A DNA stretch of 49,688 nucleotides from an uncultured Pseudomonadota bacterium (GCA_903875345.1 CAIQVS010000136.1:1-49688); one strand, 5' to 3'. Positions 1 to 8,886 are shown, numbered from the stretch's first letter. Notes: generated by a model from the letters alone, not told the origin. Numbers and translations are program-made.

Positions 1-36
1 TCCCCCTTCAGGGGGAGAGGGGTTGGGGTGAGGGGG
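1..36 (+). repeat. REP-like palindromic repeat, copy 1 (cut by window edge)
   Basis: This is a G-rich palindromic unit: a CCCCCTTCAGGGGG hairpin followed by an AGAGGGGTTGGGGTGAGGGGG tail. It is almost identical, in inverse orientation, to the unit at 396-438. The two bracket the DUF559 gene, and this copy is translated as the C-terminal end of that protein. Confidence 0.85.
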
Positions 37-393
37 CCAACGTATGACATCGCCCCCCAATTCAGCCAAAATCATTTCCGCAACGCCTTCCGTATTCCTC
101 AGAATATCCGTATTCCAGAAATGAATAATACGCCAGCCTCGACTTTCCAAATAGGCCGTTCGTTTGTCGTCATGCACGTTATCGGCATGTTGTCCACCAT
201 CAGCTTCAACAATCAGACGATGCTCAATACAAGCAAAATCGGCGATATAGGCATCAATCGGATGCTGCCTTCGAAATTTGTAGTTTTGCAGCTGGCGACT
301 CCGTAACACAGCCCACAATCTTCGCTCAGCGTCCGTTGGTTGTCGCCGCATGGAGCGGGCTTTCTTTATATTGACCGGCGGTCTTTTTGGCAC
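1..393 (-). CDS. DUF559-family endonuclease-like protein (3' end outside window)
   Basis: A minus-strand reading frame runs from a GTG at 393 to the window edge (131 codons) without a stop. It encodes the typical DUF559 core: a start region with ARSMRRQPTDAERRLW, then KFRRQHPIDAYIADFAC, EADGGQHAD and WRIIHFWNTDIL. DUF559 is related to very-short-patch-repair-like PD-(D/E)XK nucleases. The D of ADFAC and the E and D of EADGGQH fit the expected metal-binding positions. Its real role in cells is unknown. An ATG at 351 is an alternative start but would remove the conserved ARSM region. The C-terminal codons read directly into a GC-rich palindromic repeat (PPHPNPSPPEGG), and an inverted copy lies just upstream of the start. 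It follows gltX on the same strand. Confidence 0.85.
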   Translation of the reverse strand, partial: MPKRPPVNIKKARSMRRQPTDAERRLWAVLRSRQLQNYKFRRQHPIDAYIADFACIEHRLIVEADGGQHADNVHDDKRTAYLESRGWRIIHFWNTDILRNTEGVAEMILAELGGDVIRWPPHPNPSPPEGG

Positions 394-395
394 TG

Positions 396-438
396 CCCCC
401 TCACCCCAACCCCTCTCCCCCTGAAGGGGGGAGAGGGG
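396..438 (-). repeat. REP-like palindromic repeat, copy 2
   Basis: Arms at 410-421 and 426-438 pair over 12 bases around a TGAA loop. The flank at 396-409 carries the CCCCCTCACCCCAA tail seen in copy 1. It lies between the gltX stop and the DUF559 start. The stable stem could also stop transcription from gltX, but there is no clear U-run. Confidence 0.85.
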
Positions 439-467
439 CCTCGCGGCAAATCTCCGTTAAAACCCTG

Positions 468-1814
468 CTATGCCTGTTTTCCTGTCAACAAGGCATGTGC
501 CCGTTCCTCGCCGATCATCGGCAAAAGGATTTTCATTTCCGGACCATGATCGACGCCGGTCAGCGCGAGGCGCAGGGGGCGGAACAAATCCTTGCCCTTG
601 CGTCCGGTTTTTTCCTTCACCGCATTCGTCCAGCACGTCCATGTGGTTTCATCCCAAGGCTTGGCGGGCAGCAACGCGGCGGCGGCGGCGACAAAATCCG
701 GCTCGGTCACGACCGGTGTCACGGGACCATGCGCGACATGCCACCACGTGCCGATGTCGCTCAGTTTTTCCAGATTGGCGCGCATCGCGACCCAGAAAGC
801 ATCATCGATCATCGACAGATTCATCGCCTGCAAGCGATCTTTCACGGCGGCAAAGGGCGTGTGATGCAGGATTTTGGCGCTCAGATGCTGCAGTTCGGTC
901 AAATCGAATTTCGGCGTCGCGCGCGAGATTTTGCCCAGATCGAATTCCCCGGCCAATTCTTCCAAAGTCAAATGCGGCGTGATCGCATCCGAAGTGCCGA
1001 GTTTGGCGAGCAACGCGTTAATCGCCATCGGCTCGATCTGCATCTCGTCGCGCATGCTGGCGATGCTGAGTGTGCCGAGCCGCTTGCTCATCTCGATGCC
1101 GGTGGCGCTGACGATAAGCGGGAAATGCGCGAAGATAGGCGGCGCGACCGAGGTAATGCCCCGCCAGATTTGAATCTGCACGGCGGTATTGGTGACGTGA
1201 TCCTCGCCGCGAATGATGTGCGTGATGCCGAAATCGATGTCATCGACGACCGAGCAATAGGTGTAGAGCGGCACGCCGTCCTCGCGCACCAGAACCGGAT
1301 CGGACAGCGAGGCGGCGGGAAAGCTCTTGTGCTTCTGGATCACATCGTCCCAGACGACGTCGGTATGTTCCAATTTGAAACGCCAGTGCGGTTTCCTGCC
1401 CGACGCGATCAGCGCGGCGCGATCGGCGTCCGTGAGCTTCAACGCGGCGCGGTCATAGACGGGAGGCAGACCGCGTCCCAACTGCGTCTTGCGTTTTAGA
1501 TCAAGCTCGGCCTGCGTTTCAAAACAAGGATAAACCCGTCCCGCCGATTTCAACTGCTCCAGCACTTCGGCATAGCGATTGAGGCGATCCGATTGCCGTG
1601 CGAAAGCATCCCATGTCAGGCCGAGCCATTTCAGATCACGGTCAATGGCGCTGGCGAAGGCGGGCGTCGAGCGTTCCTGATCGGTGTCGTCGAGGCGCAG
1701 CATGAAACTGCCGCCGTATTTCCGCGCAAACAGGTAATTAAACAAGGCGGCGCGGATATTGCCGATATGCAGCAAACCCGTGGGCGATGGAGCGATGCGA
1801 ACTTTGATTGTCAT
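468..1814 (-). CDS. gltX: Glutamate--tRNA ligase
   Basis: Class I aminoacyl-tRNA synthetase that charges tRNA-Glu (or in some bacteria tRNA-Gln, before amidation). The HIGH motif appears as HIGN at residues 16-19 within [11 protein letters not shown]. The KMSKS loop appears as EMSKR at about 241-245. RGEDHVTNT (202-210) and the C-terminal [12 protein letters not shown] are characteristic of the alphaproteobacterial form. The length of 448 aa is normal. The first Lys of KMSKS is Glu here, a substitution tolerated because the second Lys carries most of the function. Many alphaproteobacteria have two gltX paralogues with different tRNA specificity. This sequence alone does not say which one this is. 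Confidence 0.96.
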   Translation of the reverse strand: MTIKVRIAPSPTGLLHIGNIRAALFNYLFARKYGGSFMLRLDDTDQERSTPAFASAIDRDLKWLGLTWDAFARQSDRLNRYAEVLEQLKSAGRVYPCFETQAELDLKRKTQLGRGLPPVYDRAALKLTDADRAALIASGRKPHWRFKLEHTDVVWDDVIQKHKSFPAASLSDPVLVREDGVPLYTYCSVVDDIDFGITHIIRGEDHVTNTAVQIQIWRGITSVAPPIFAHFPLIVSATGIEMSKRLGTLSIASMRDEMQIEPMAINALLAKLGTSDAITPHLTLEELAGEFDLGKISRATPKFDLTELQHLSAKILHHTPFAAVKDRLQAMNLSMIDDAFWVAMRANLEKLSDIGTWWHVAHGPVTPVVTEPDFVAAAAALLPAKPWDETTWTCWTNAVKEKTGRKGKDLFRPLRLALTGVDHGPEMKILLPMIGEERAHALLTGKQA

Positions 1815-1878
1815 GCAATTGTTTTAGCAGGGTTTTCCGGACAGTGAAGGGTAAAATCCTGTTATATGTATCGAAATC

Positions 1879-2733
1879 TTACTCCGCCGCCAGTTGATTG
1901 TCTCTGTCCTCCATTAGAGCGGAGGACAGGCTTTCGAACAATCGAGTTAAATCGCGCCGCACCCGCGCGAAGCCCTCGTGTTTTTCCAGCCGCGTCTCGT
2001 CCATATAAAGGCGTCGGTTGATTTCCAGTTGCAGCGCGTTCCGGTTGTGCTGAGGCTGGCCGTAACGCCGCGCGATCTCGACGCCGCTGTAGGGATCGTT
2101 GAGCGCGACGCTGTAGCCCATATCCTGCAAAGAATCTCCGACCACGTGGGTCAAATGCGCCACGCAACTTTCGCCGTTGCGGTCGCCGAGTACGAAATCG
2201 GCGCGCCTCCCGCCCATGTGGTTTTTCCCGTCCGGCATCGAATGCATATCGATCAGAAAGGATGCCCCGAACAGGCGGCAACGTTCGTCAATCGCGGCTT
2301 GCAGCGCGGCGTGATAGGGACGGTAACAAACTTCAATCCGCCGCATAATCTGCGCCGGATCTAGCGGCGCGGCATAGACCGGAACGCCGCTAAGCCCCAA
2401 GCGCCGCACGAGGCCAAGCCCCTGCCGCGTATGGGGACTGGGCGCAAGCGGCGACGGCCAAGGCTCAGCGAGAAGGTCGGGATCGATGTCGTTTTCGGCG
2501 CGATTGACGTCGATATAGCTGCGCGGAAAACGCGCGAGAATAACCGTCGCGCCCGCCTTCGTCGCGCCGTCGATCAGCTCATCGACGAGGAAATCCTCCG
2601 TCTGACGCAACGACAATAGCGGGCAACCATAGTCGAAATCCGGCGGATAATCGCGCCCGCTGTGGGGGCTGTCGATGACCAAAGGCGTCATCGGCGCGGA
2701 AGGATGGAGAATGGAAACAGGATGAACGGACAT
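1879..2733 (-). CDS. N-formylglutamate amidohydrolase family protein
   Basis: Predicted zinc-dependent amidohydrolase of the N-formylglutamate deformylase family (HutG-like), which would release formate and glutamate. Family motifs are visible: DSPHSG near residue 21, DVNRAENDID near 75-85, and IDMHSMP near 160, the last supplying metal ligands. The ATG at 2733 is taken as the start. A TTG at 2739 sits directly against the stop of the upstream COQ9-family gene and would add two residues. No other histidine-degradation gene is nearby, so a role in the Hut pathway is not supported by context. It is probably co-transcribed with the COQ9-family gene. Confidence 0.9.
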   Translation of the reverse strand: MSVHPVSILHPSAPMTPLVIDSPHSGRDYPPDFDYGCPLLSLRQTEDFLVDELIDGATKAGATVILARFPRSYIDVNRAENDIDPDLLAEPWPSPLAPSPHTRQGLGLVRRLGLSGVPVYAAPLDPAQIMRRIEVCYRPYHAALQAAIDERCRLFGASFLIDMHSMPDGKNHMGGRRADFVLGDRNGESCVAHLTHVVGDSLQDMGYSVALNDPYSGVEIARRYGQPQHNRNALQLEINRRLYMDETRLEKHEGFARVRRDLTRLFESLSSALMEDRDNQLAAE

Positions 2734-2739
2734 CCGCAA

Positions 2740-3408
2740 TCAGCCCCGCTCCATCTTGCGGCGAAGAAAAGTCCCAATCTCGGACGGGCTGAATTCCTGC
2801 AGCAGACTGAGGCTTTTGCCGAAACGCATGACATCGGCGATGCGGCGATCAAGAAATCGCCATGTCGCTGCATTGCCAGGCGTTTCATCGTCGAGCCAAA
2901 ACAGCGTCACAGTCTTGAGTACGATGCCCAGCAGGATGCGTTTCGTGTAGCGGTTATAATCCGTGGCCGTATCCCCCGCCGCGATCCACATGAGGTCTAC
3001 GGTTCTGGCCATGCGCTTGATGCCGGATACCGCATGCTGCGGTAGCGCATACCAAACCGACAGTCGACGCAAGGCTTCGCGGTAGGGGGCAAGATAATCA
3101 AGCCGCGCGCGCACCGCGAAGCCAATTTTGTCGCGGACGCGGAAACGGGCAAATCCTGATTCACGCTGAATACGTTCTTGCATGGCAACGTCCGCTGTTT
3201 CAGCAAAATACGCGATCAAATCTTGCATGCCGTTCGGGAATAATGCCTCGGCCTCGGCGCGGGTTACTCCAGACTGTTTCAGACCACCGGCAAAAGCGGT
3301 TTTCGTCCAGCCGTCAAAGGGCACCTGTGACAAAACCGCCCGCAAAATTGCAAGGCTTTGCGCGTTTTTGTGATTGTTGGCGAGCAGAGAGCGTGAAGGC
3401 TTTTTCAT
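2740..3408 (-). CDS. COQ9 family protein (rpsU-divergent)
   Basis: COQ9 proteins are TetR-fold lipid-binding proteins that assist ubiquinone biosynthesis, in mitochondria by presenting intermediates to COQ7. The 222-aa product shows the typical layout: an N-terminal HTH-like part (GWTKTAFAGGLKQSGV), a helical core, and a C-terminal region with LFWLDDETPGNAATWRFLDR. Being divergent from rpsU is the classic alphaproteobacterial arrangement for this family and strongly supports the call. The stop abuts the start of the downstream amidohydrolase, indicating one transcript. The role in ubiquinone synthesis is inferred from the family. Confidence 0.92.
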   Translation of the reverse strand: MKKPSRSLLANNHKNAQSLAILRAVLSQVPFDGWTKTAFAGGLKQSGVTRAEAEALFPNGMQDLIAYFAETADVAMQERIQRESGFARFRVRDKIGFAVRARLDYLAPYREALRRLSVWYALPQHAVSGIKRMARTVDLMWIAAGDTATDYNRYTKRILLGIVLKTVTLFWLDDETPGNAATWRFLDRRIADVMRFGKSLSLLQEFSPSEIGTFLRRKMERG

Positions 3409-3544
3409 GGAAATCCTTTTACTTCATAGGGTTAGGGAATCAAGGCCTTTGTTTTTGAGCAAAGAATCCCTTTTCACGTCCCGCCAGATTGTGATATAGC
3501 CCTCGCTCTTGCTTTTTGCAAAACCCCTTAAGGAGGAAGATTTC

Positions 3545-3748
3545 GTGCAGGTTCTCGTCCGTGATAACAATGTAGACCAAGCGCTTCGCGCTCTGAAAAA
3601 GAAATTGCAACGCGAAGGCGTATTCCGCGAAATGAAGATACGCCGCAACTATGAAAAGCCGTCGGTCAAGAAAGCGCGCGAACGCGCCGAGTCGATCCGC
3701 CGTCAACGCAAAGTCGAGCGCAAGCGCAAAGAGCGCGAAGGCTTCTAA
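3545..3748 (+). CDS. rpsU: 30S ribosomal protein bS21
   Basis: Small basic ribosomal protein of the 30S platform, 67 aa, reading [19 protein letters not shown] at the N-terminus and ending in a long Arg/Lys-rich helix ([12 protein letters not shown]). The start is GTG at 3545, chosen because a strong AGGAGG lies at 3531-3536, eight bases upstream, and because bS21 begins MQVLVRDNN in relatives. An upstream ATG at 3509 in the same frame would place the ribosome-binding site inside the gene. It is divergent from the COQ9-family gene and followed by a hairpin. Confidence 0.97.
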   Translation: MQVLVRDNNVDQALRALKKKLQREGVFREMKIRRNYEKPSVKKARERAESIRRQRKVERKRKEREGF

Positions 3749-3757
3749 GTTCTGAAA

Positions 3758-3814
3758 GGAATGTTGGCCTTCGGCATTCGGGATTCGTCATTGAATTGCC
3801 AACATTCCCTTTTA
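3758..3814 (+). terminator. Terminator-like hairpin after rpsU
   Basis: GGAATGTTGGC at 3758-3768 pairs perfectly with GCCAACATTCC at 3798-3808, followed by CTTTTATC. The enclosed 29 bases can fold further. It begins 9 bases after the rpsU stop. The loop is longer than in a textbook terminator, so strength is uncertain. Confidence 0.65.
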
Positions 3815-3853
3815 TCTCTCCGGACATCCGTCCTGCTGCGATGTGAAACCTGA

Positions 3854-4786
3854 ATGCCCGATCTTTCGATCATCCTTCCTTTTCATAACGAAGCAAACAG
3901 CGTGCGGCAGTTGCTGCATCGCCTCTATCCGGTTTTGGGAAGCCTGTCGCTGAGTTACGAGATCATCTGCGTGGACGATGGCAGCGTCGACGCAACCTTC
4001 GCCGCCTTGCGGCATGAGCGCGATCTTGATCAGCGCATCAAGCTGGTGCGCATGGCGCGCAATTTCGGCAAGGAAGCAGCGTTGACGTGTGGCCTACAAC
4101 TGGCGACGGGACGCGCCGCGATTACGATGGACAGCGATCTGCAGCACCCGCCGGAAGTTATTCCGCAGTTGATCGAGAAATGGCGCAATGGAGTCGAGCT
4201 GGTTTACGCCGTGCGCCGCAACCGCAATGCCGATGGCCAGATGCGCCGTTGGCTGTCGCAGGCTTTTTATGCCGTGTTCCGCACGATTGCCGAAATCAAA
4301 TTGCCCGCAGGCGCCGGGGATTTTTGCTTGCTGGATCGCAAAGTGATCGATGCCGTCAACGCCCTGCCCGAGCGCAACCGATTCATGAAGGGACTCGTCG
4401 CCTGGGTTGGTTTCCATCAAGACGTCGTTCCCTTTGATGTCGCGCCACGGCAGGATGGGGCGTCGCACTGGAATTTCTTCAGGCTTATACGTTTTGCGTT
4501 CGACGGGCTTTCCGGGTTCAGCACTTTGCCGCTTCGCATCTGGACATGGGGGGGCGTTCTGGTGTCATGCGCGGCGCTAGCTTACGGTGGGTATCTGACC
4601 TTGCGCACCTTGATTTTCGGTACTGACGTTCCGGGCTACGCCTCAATGATGGTCGGCATCCTGTTCCTCGGCGGCATTCAATTGCTCAGCCTCGGCGTCA
4701 TAGGAGAATATCTCGCTCGCGTCGTAACGGAAGTAAAAGCTCGGCCTATTTTCTTTGTGGCTGAACGCGTCGGTTTTGACTCCTGA
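3854..4786 (+). CDS. GT2 family glycosyltransferase, GtrB/DPM1-like
   Basis: Membrane-anchored family 2 glycosyltransferase, 310 aa. The N-terminal GT-A domain starts LSIILPFHNEANSV, with VDDGSVDAT near residue 41 (nucleotide binding) and the DSDLQHPPE acidic motif near 92-100 (metal/donor). Two C-terminal membrane segments lie at about 230-255 and 262-290, followed by EYLARVVTEVKARP, which is typical of polyprenyl-phosphate sugar transferases such as GtrB. It probably transfers a sugar from a nucleotide donor to undecaprenyl phosphate. The sugar and the final acceptor cannot be read from sequence. No flippase or GtrC-like partner is adjacent, so it is an orphan here. Confidence 0.88.
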   Translation: MPDLSIILPFHNEANSVRQLLHRLYPVLGSLSLSYEIICVDDGSVDATFAALRHERDLDQRIKLVRMARNFGKEAALTCGLQLATGRAAITMDSDLQHPPEVIPQLIEKWRNGVELVYAVRRNRNADGQMRRWLSQAFYAVFRTIAEIKLPAGAGDFCLLDRKVIDAVNALPERNRFMKGLVAWVGFHQDVVPFDVAPRQDGASHWNFFRLIRFAFDGLSGFSTLPLRIWTWGGVLVSCAALAYGGYLTLRTLIFGTDVPGYASMMVGILFLGGIQLLSLGVIGEYLARVVTEVKARPIFFVAERVGFDS

Positions 4787-4807
4787 GAGCAAAAACCGAC
4801 AAAACGC

Positions 4808-4860
4808 ATACGATCGTATTGTAAAAACAGCTTTAAACGAGGGGAAATTCATCTTCCCCT
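4808..4860. promoter_or_regulatory. Palindrome and hairpin between glycosyltransferase and LuxO-like regulator
   Basis: ATACGATCGTAT at 4808-4819 is a perfect 12-bp palindrome. A second inverted repeat, AGGGGAA (4840-4846) with TTCCCCT (4854-4860), follows. The hairpin could end the glycosyltransferase transcript, though no U-run follows. The palindrome could be an operator for the downstream regulator. Both roles are inferred. Confidence 0.35.
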
Positions 4861-4915
4861 AACACTCTTTATGCAATCTTGGGTTGTATTTATTCTCTCA
4901 ACCCCGTGACCGACG

Positions 4916-6319
4916 ATGGCTTCTGCTACTACGGTACTTCTTGTCGAAGACACAGCGCCGCTGGCGTTGATGTATGAAGAGTATTTGCGCGCTCCGGCAC
5001 GGCGGATCATCACGGCGCCGACAGGTCGTGAAGCAATAGCGGCGCTGGACGCACGTTGTCCCGATGCCGTCGTTCTGGATTTGCTGCTGCCGGATATGAA
5101 TGGCTTGGAGATTCTCGATCACGCTCGCAAACTGTATCCGCATTTGCCGGTGATCGTCGCCACGGTTACCAATTCCGTCGATGTCGCGGTCGAGGCGATG
5201 CGGCTCGGAGCCTATGATTACATCGTCAAACCTTTCTCCGCCACGCGCTTGATCACGACGTTGCATCGCGCGCTGGAGCACAAAGAACTGAAAACCGAAG
5301 TCAAGGAATGGCGTCAGATGGTGGGACGGGATCGTTGCTACGATTTCGTCGGCCAATCACCCGCAATGCAAGCGATCTACCGCATCATCGACTCCGTCGC
5401 GCCGAGTAAGGCAAGCGTTTTTCTATGCGGCGAGAACGGAACCGGAAAGGAAATGGCCGCTGCCGCCCTCCATCAAGCGAGTCCACGCCGCAACAAACCT
5501 TTCGTTCCCATCAACTGCGCCGCCATACCGCCGGAGCTGATGGAAAGCGCGATTTTTGGTCATAAGAAAGGCGCATTCACCGGCGCGATCAGCGACCATC
5601 CGGGAGCGGCGAAAGCAGCGCACGAAGGAACGTTGTTTCTTGATGAAATTTGCGACCTGCCGATAGAATTGCAGACCAAGTTGCTGCGATTTGTTCAAAC
5701 CGGCGAAATCATGCCGGTCGGGGGCAGTCGCGCCGAGCTGGTCGACATTCGCTTCATCGTCGCCACCAACCGTGCTCCAGCCGAGGAAATGGCACAACGC
5801 CGTTTCCGCGAAGATCTTTATTATCGGTTGCACGTGGTGCCTATTGAAATGCCGCCATTGCGCGAACGTGGCGACGACGTCCTGATTTTGGCGAGCCATT
5901 TCCTTGCCCGCTTTAACGCTGAGGAAAGCAAAAGTTTCTCCAGCCTGTCGCCCGAAGTGATGAGCGTCTTTCGCCGTTACGAATGGCCGGGCAATGTCCG
6001 TCAGCTGGAAAACACCTTGCGAAGCATTGTTGTACTGAACGATGACACTACAGTGACGATGAACATGCTGCCGAAGGAGCTGAAACAGTTCGCCGAAACG
6101 AACCCTACATCGGCAGCAAATCAGAATACGTCTATTGCTGATCTTGTCGTGATTGCCGCCGGTCAAAACGCCGTCAAGCCCCTGTGGCAAACCGAGAAAG
6201 AAGCGATCATCAATGCGCTTGACCAGACCGGGCAAGACATTCCCCTCGCCGCAACGTTGCTGGAGGTCAGCCCGTCAACGCTTTATCGCAAACTGCAATT
6301 ATGGAAAAGCGTGGGATAG
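4916..6319 (+). CDS. Sigma-54-dependent response regulator, LuxO/NtrC type
   Basis: Three-domain transcription activator of 467 aa. The receiver domain (1-120) has phospho-acceptor Asp55 in VVLDLLLPDMNG and Lys105 in IVKPF. The AAA+ domain has Walker A GENGTGKE (172-179), the sigma-54-contacting GAFTGA loop (219-224), Walker B FLDEICDLP (241-249), and the NVRQLEN box. A Fis-type helix-turn-helix occupies the last 40 residues (IPLAATLLEVSPSTLYRKL). The receiver start, LLVEDTAPLALMYEEYL, closely resembles LuxO. It should activate sigma-54 promoters when phosphorylated. No histidine kinase, LuxU-like phosphotransferase or rpoN lies nearby, so input and targets are unknown. Confidence 0.93.
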   Translation: MASATTVLLVEDTAPLALMYEEYLRAPARRIITAPTGREAIAALDARCPDAVVLDLLLPDMNGLEILDHARKLYPHLPVIVATVTNSVDVAVEAMRLGAYDYIVKPFSATRLITTLHRALEHKELKTEVKEWRQMVGRDRCYDFVGQSPAMQAIYRIIDSVAPSKASVFLCGENGTGKEMAAAALHQASPRRNKPFVPINCAAIPPELMESAIFGHKKGAFTGAISDHPGAAKAAHEGTLFLDEICDLPIELQTKLLRFVQTGEIMPVGGSRAELVDIRFIVATNRAPAEEMAQRRFREDLYYRLHVVPIEMPPLRERGDDVLILASHFLARFNAEESKSFSSLSPEVMSVFRRYEWPGNVRQLENTLRSIVVLNDDTTVTMNMLPKELKQFAETNPTSAANQNTSIADLVVIAAGQNAVKPLWQTEKEAIINALDQTGQDIPLAATLLEVSPSTLYRKLQLWKSVG

Positions 6320-6407
6320 ATGTCCTACGTTTTTTAATAGATTTTTTAGGCTCTTTAGTATAGAATTGTGGCGTAATTACGAAGAGTGAAAATTGTAGGA
6401 AAATTCA

Positions 6408-7166
6408 ATGTCCGAAACTAATAGAACTATTGAGGTTCTTAGCCAACAGGAGTTAGGGCGCCTTTCGGATTCACCGCCGATTTTGGCCCCCATAGAGGGC
6501 GATTTAGGGCGTGTCAAACTGGCTTCAAGTACTTTGGCGATTCCCTCAGAATCAGGAAAAGAGACGGCCACTATTACTAAACTTTCTACCTACAGCGATT
6601 TGTGCGTTGTAGGATATTATTATGGGCCAAGTCCATGTTTCAAAATTAATCAGGAATCGCTGCGGACTTTTCTTGAGGGGGATCGCAGCGTATCCGAAAG
6701 AGGCGGCCAAGATAACGTTTCAGTTTTATTGTCGACAAGACTTCCATCTTATAATATTGCACAGTTAAGCAATAATAGAGATGTTATAGTGAGCGTGTAC
6801 GCGATGGCAGATCTTTCACCAGAAGATGCTGTGGCTATCGTGGGGCACGAGCGGGGGCATGCTTATTATTTCCACGAGAAACAAAGGCCGGGACTGATAG
6901 ACATGCTTAAAACACCAGACATGGTTAGGAAACAAGAGGTGGTTGCCGCTATCCGGGGTCAAGAGTTCGCAGCGGATTGCTGGGCAGGTCGAAGAAAAGG
7001 TCTGGGGGCGCTCAGAGTGATACATGCCTTGGTCAACGCGTCGGCACTGGCGGCAAAAGAAATGGGACAAATCGTTTATGATGGAGACTGGACTCACCCA
7101 GGTCTTCTTGACAGAGCAAACCACATTAGGTCGTGCGTACAAGAAGTAAGCTCGAGTGCCCCATAG
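6408..7166 (+). CDS. Hypothetical protein with HExxH zincin-like motif
   Basis: A 252-aa protein I do not recognise as a named family. Near residues 146-150 it carries VGHERGHAYYFHEK, matching the HExxH zinc-binding/catalytic motif, and about 50 residues later EFAADCWAGRRKG, which resembles the downstream ExxxD third-ligand motif of M48-like gluzincins. Together these suggest a metallopeptidase-like fold. There is no evident signal peptide or membrane segment, so it appears cytoplasmic. The gene is visibly richer in AT codons (ATA, TTA, AAT) than its neighbours and stands alone, which hints at recent acquisition. Proteolytic activity is inferred, not shown. Confidence 0.7.
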   Translation: MSETNRTIEVLSQQELGRLSDSPPILAPIEGDLGRVKLASSTLAIPSESGKETATITKLSTYSDLCVVGYYYGPSPCFKINQESLRTFLEGDRSVSERGGQDNVSVLLSTRLPSYNIAQLSNNRDVIVSVYAMADLSPEDAVAIVGHERGHAYYFHEKQRPGLIDMLKTPDMVRKQEVVAAIRGQEFAADCWAGRRKGLGALRVIHALVNASALAAKEMGQIVYDGDWTHPGLLDRANHIRSCVQEVSSSAP

Positions 7167-7362
7167 TGCGGGGACTGCTGCTATTGCCGCCACAATCGTA
7201 TCAACAGGCGACATCAGGCGTGATCGAACCGGCTTGATTTGTTCTCATGTATTTTCACATGGGTTCCATATTTTCGGCAATGTTCAGTAAAACCATTATC
7301 GAATCCATTCTGCTCTTTGCTCCCGAAGAAGAATTGCTGATCACATTTCTATCAGCGGTTCG

Positions 7363-8886
7363 TCAGTTTTTCAAAAACACCTTATAAGCCGGATTGTTCG
7401 TCTCGTCCTTCGCAACAAATCCCGTCGTAGCGATCAGCTTCTCTAGCGTAGCGCGTTGCGTCTTCGGCACCTGCACGCCCATCAGGACTTGCCCATAGGC
7501 CGCGCCGTGATTGCGGTAATGAAACAGGCTGATGTTCCAGCCGGGGTTAAGGCTCGTCAGGAACTTCAGCAACGCGCCCGGCCGTTCCGGAAACGCGAAA
7601 CTGTACAGAACTTCATCGATCAGCTTCGGCGGTCGCCCGCCGACCATATAGCGGATATGCTCTTTGGCGAGATCGTTCTCGGTCATATCGGTCGCGGCGA
7701 AGCCGTGATCTTTCAGTTTCTTGATGAACGGCTTGCCTTCGTCCTCGTAATTTTGCACCTGAATGCCGACAAAAATATGTGCGCCGTCTTCGCTAAAATA
7801 ACGATAATTGAATTCGGTGATGCTGCGCTTGCCGAGCAACGAGCAGAATTTCAGCAAAGCCCCAGGCGTTTCCGGCAACGTCACGGCCAGCAGCATTTCG
7901 CGCTTCTCGCCAACAGTCGTGCGCTCGGCGACATAGCGCAACCGCTCGAAATTCATGTTCGCGCCGGAGACGATGCCGACCAGATCGCCTTTCGTCGCCG
8001 CACTGCCACGCCGGTCGAGATATTTCCGGATTCCAGCCACGCCGAGCGCTCCCGCCGGTTCGGCGACCGAACGCGTATCGGCGAAAATATCTTTGATCGC
8101 CGCGCAAATTTCATCGGTCGAAACGCGGATCACGTCATCGACATACTGGCGCGCGATGCGAAACGGTTCCTCGCCCACCTGCTGCACGGCGACGCCATCG
8201 GCGAACAATCCGACTTGCGGCAACTTGACGCGCTTTCCGGCTTTCAGCGCCTGATACAGGCAGTCCGAATCCTCTGGCTCAACGCCGATGATCTTGATCT
8301 CGGGCCGCACGAATTTGACATAAGCGGCGATGCCCGCGATCAACCCGCCGCCGCCGACGCAAACAAAAATCGCCTCGATCGGTCCCGAATGCTGGCGGAG
8401 GATCTCCATACCGATCGTGCCCTGTCCGGCGATCACATCCGGATCGTCGAAGGCGTGGATGAATGTCAGCTTCTCGCGCTGCGCTAATTGCCGCGCATGC
8501 TCATAGGCTTCGTCGTAAGCGTCGCCATGCAGCACAACCTCGCCGCCGAAGCCCTGCACCGCCTTGATCTTGATGTCCGGCGTCGTCACCGGCATGACGA
8601 TCACGGCGCGGATTTTCTGCTTTTTAGCGCCCAACGCCACGCCCTGCGCGTGATTGCCCGCCGAAGCGGTAATGACACCCCGCGCCCGCGCCTCTGGATC
8701 AAGCGCCATGATCTTGGTGTACGCGCCGCGCAACTTGAACGAGAAAACCGGCTGCAAATCCTCGCGCTTCAGCCAAATTTTGCGCCCCGTCTGCGCCGAC
8801 AGCAGCCGCGCATGATCGAGCGGGCTTTGGATCGCGACATCGTAAACCGGCGCGCCAAGGATCTTTTTGATGGTCGTTTCAAGCAT
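7363..8886 (-). CDS. ilvA: Threonine ammonia-lyase, biosynthetic
   Basis: PLP enzyme converting threonine to 2-oxobutyrate, the first step toward isoleucine. The PLP lysine lies in SFKLRGAY (about residues 49-56). The glycine-rich phosphate loop CVGGGGLIAG is at about 185. Two ACT-like regulatory modules follow the catalytic domain (LAVTLPETPGALLKF and SFAFPERPGALLKF), the arrangement found in isoleucine-inhibited IlvA, and the length of 507 aa agrees. Feedback regulation by isoleucine and valine is therefore expected from the family. It is transcribed alone, divergent from trmJ, with 87 bp between them. Confidence 0.96.
   Translation of the reverse strand: MLETTIKKILGAPVYDVAIQSPLDHARLLSAQTGRKIWLKREDLQPVFSFKLRGAYTKIMALDPEARARGVITASAGNHAQGVALGAKKQKIRAVIVMPVTTPDIKIKAVQGFGGEVVLHGDAYDEAYEHARQLAQREKLTFIHAFDDPDVIAGQGTIGMEILRQHSGPIEAIFVCVGGGGLIAGIAAYVKFVRPEIKIIGVEPEDSDCLYQALKAGKRVKLPQVGLFADGVAVQQVGEEPFRIARQYVDDVIRVSTDEICAAIKDIFADTRSVAEPAGALGVAGIRKYLDRRGSAATKGDLVGIVSGANMNFERLRYVAERTTVGEKREMLLAVTLPETPGALLKFCSLLGKRSITEFNYRYFSEDGAHIFVGIQVQNYEDEGKPFIKKLKDHGFAATDMTENDLAKEHIRYMVGGRPPKLIDEVLYSFAFPERPGALLKFLTSLNPGWNISLFHYRNHGAAYGQVLMGVQVPKTQRATLEKLIATTGFVAKDETNNPAYKVFLKN

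Noticed and set aside
387-1499. Plus-strand frame of 370 aa
   Set aside because: Antisense to gltX, which has complete catalytic motifs; the composition is Arg/His/Gly-rich as expected for a shadow frame.
7456-8487. Plus-strand frame of 343 aa
   Set aside because: Antisense to ilvA; no recognisable domain.
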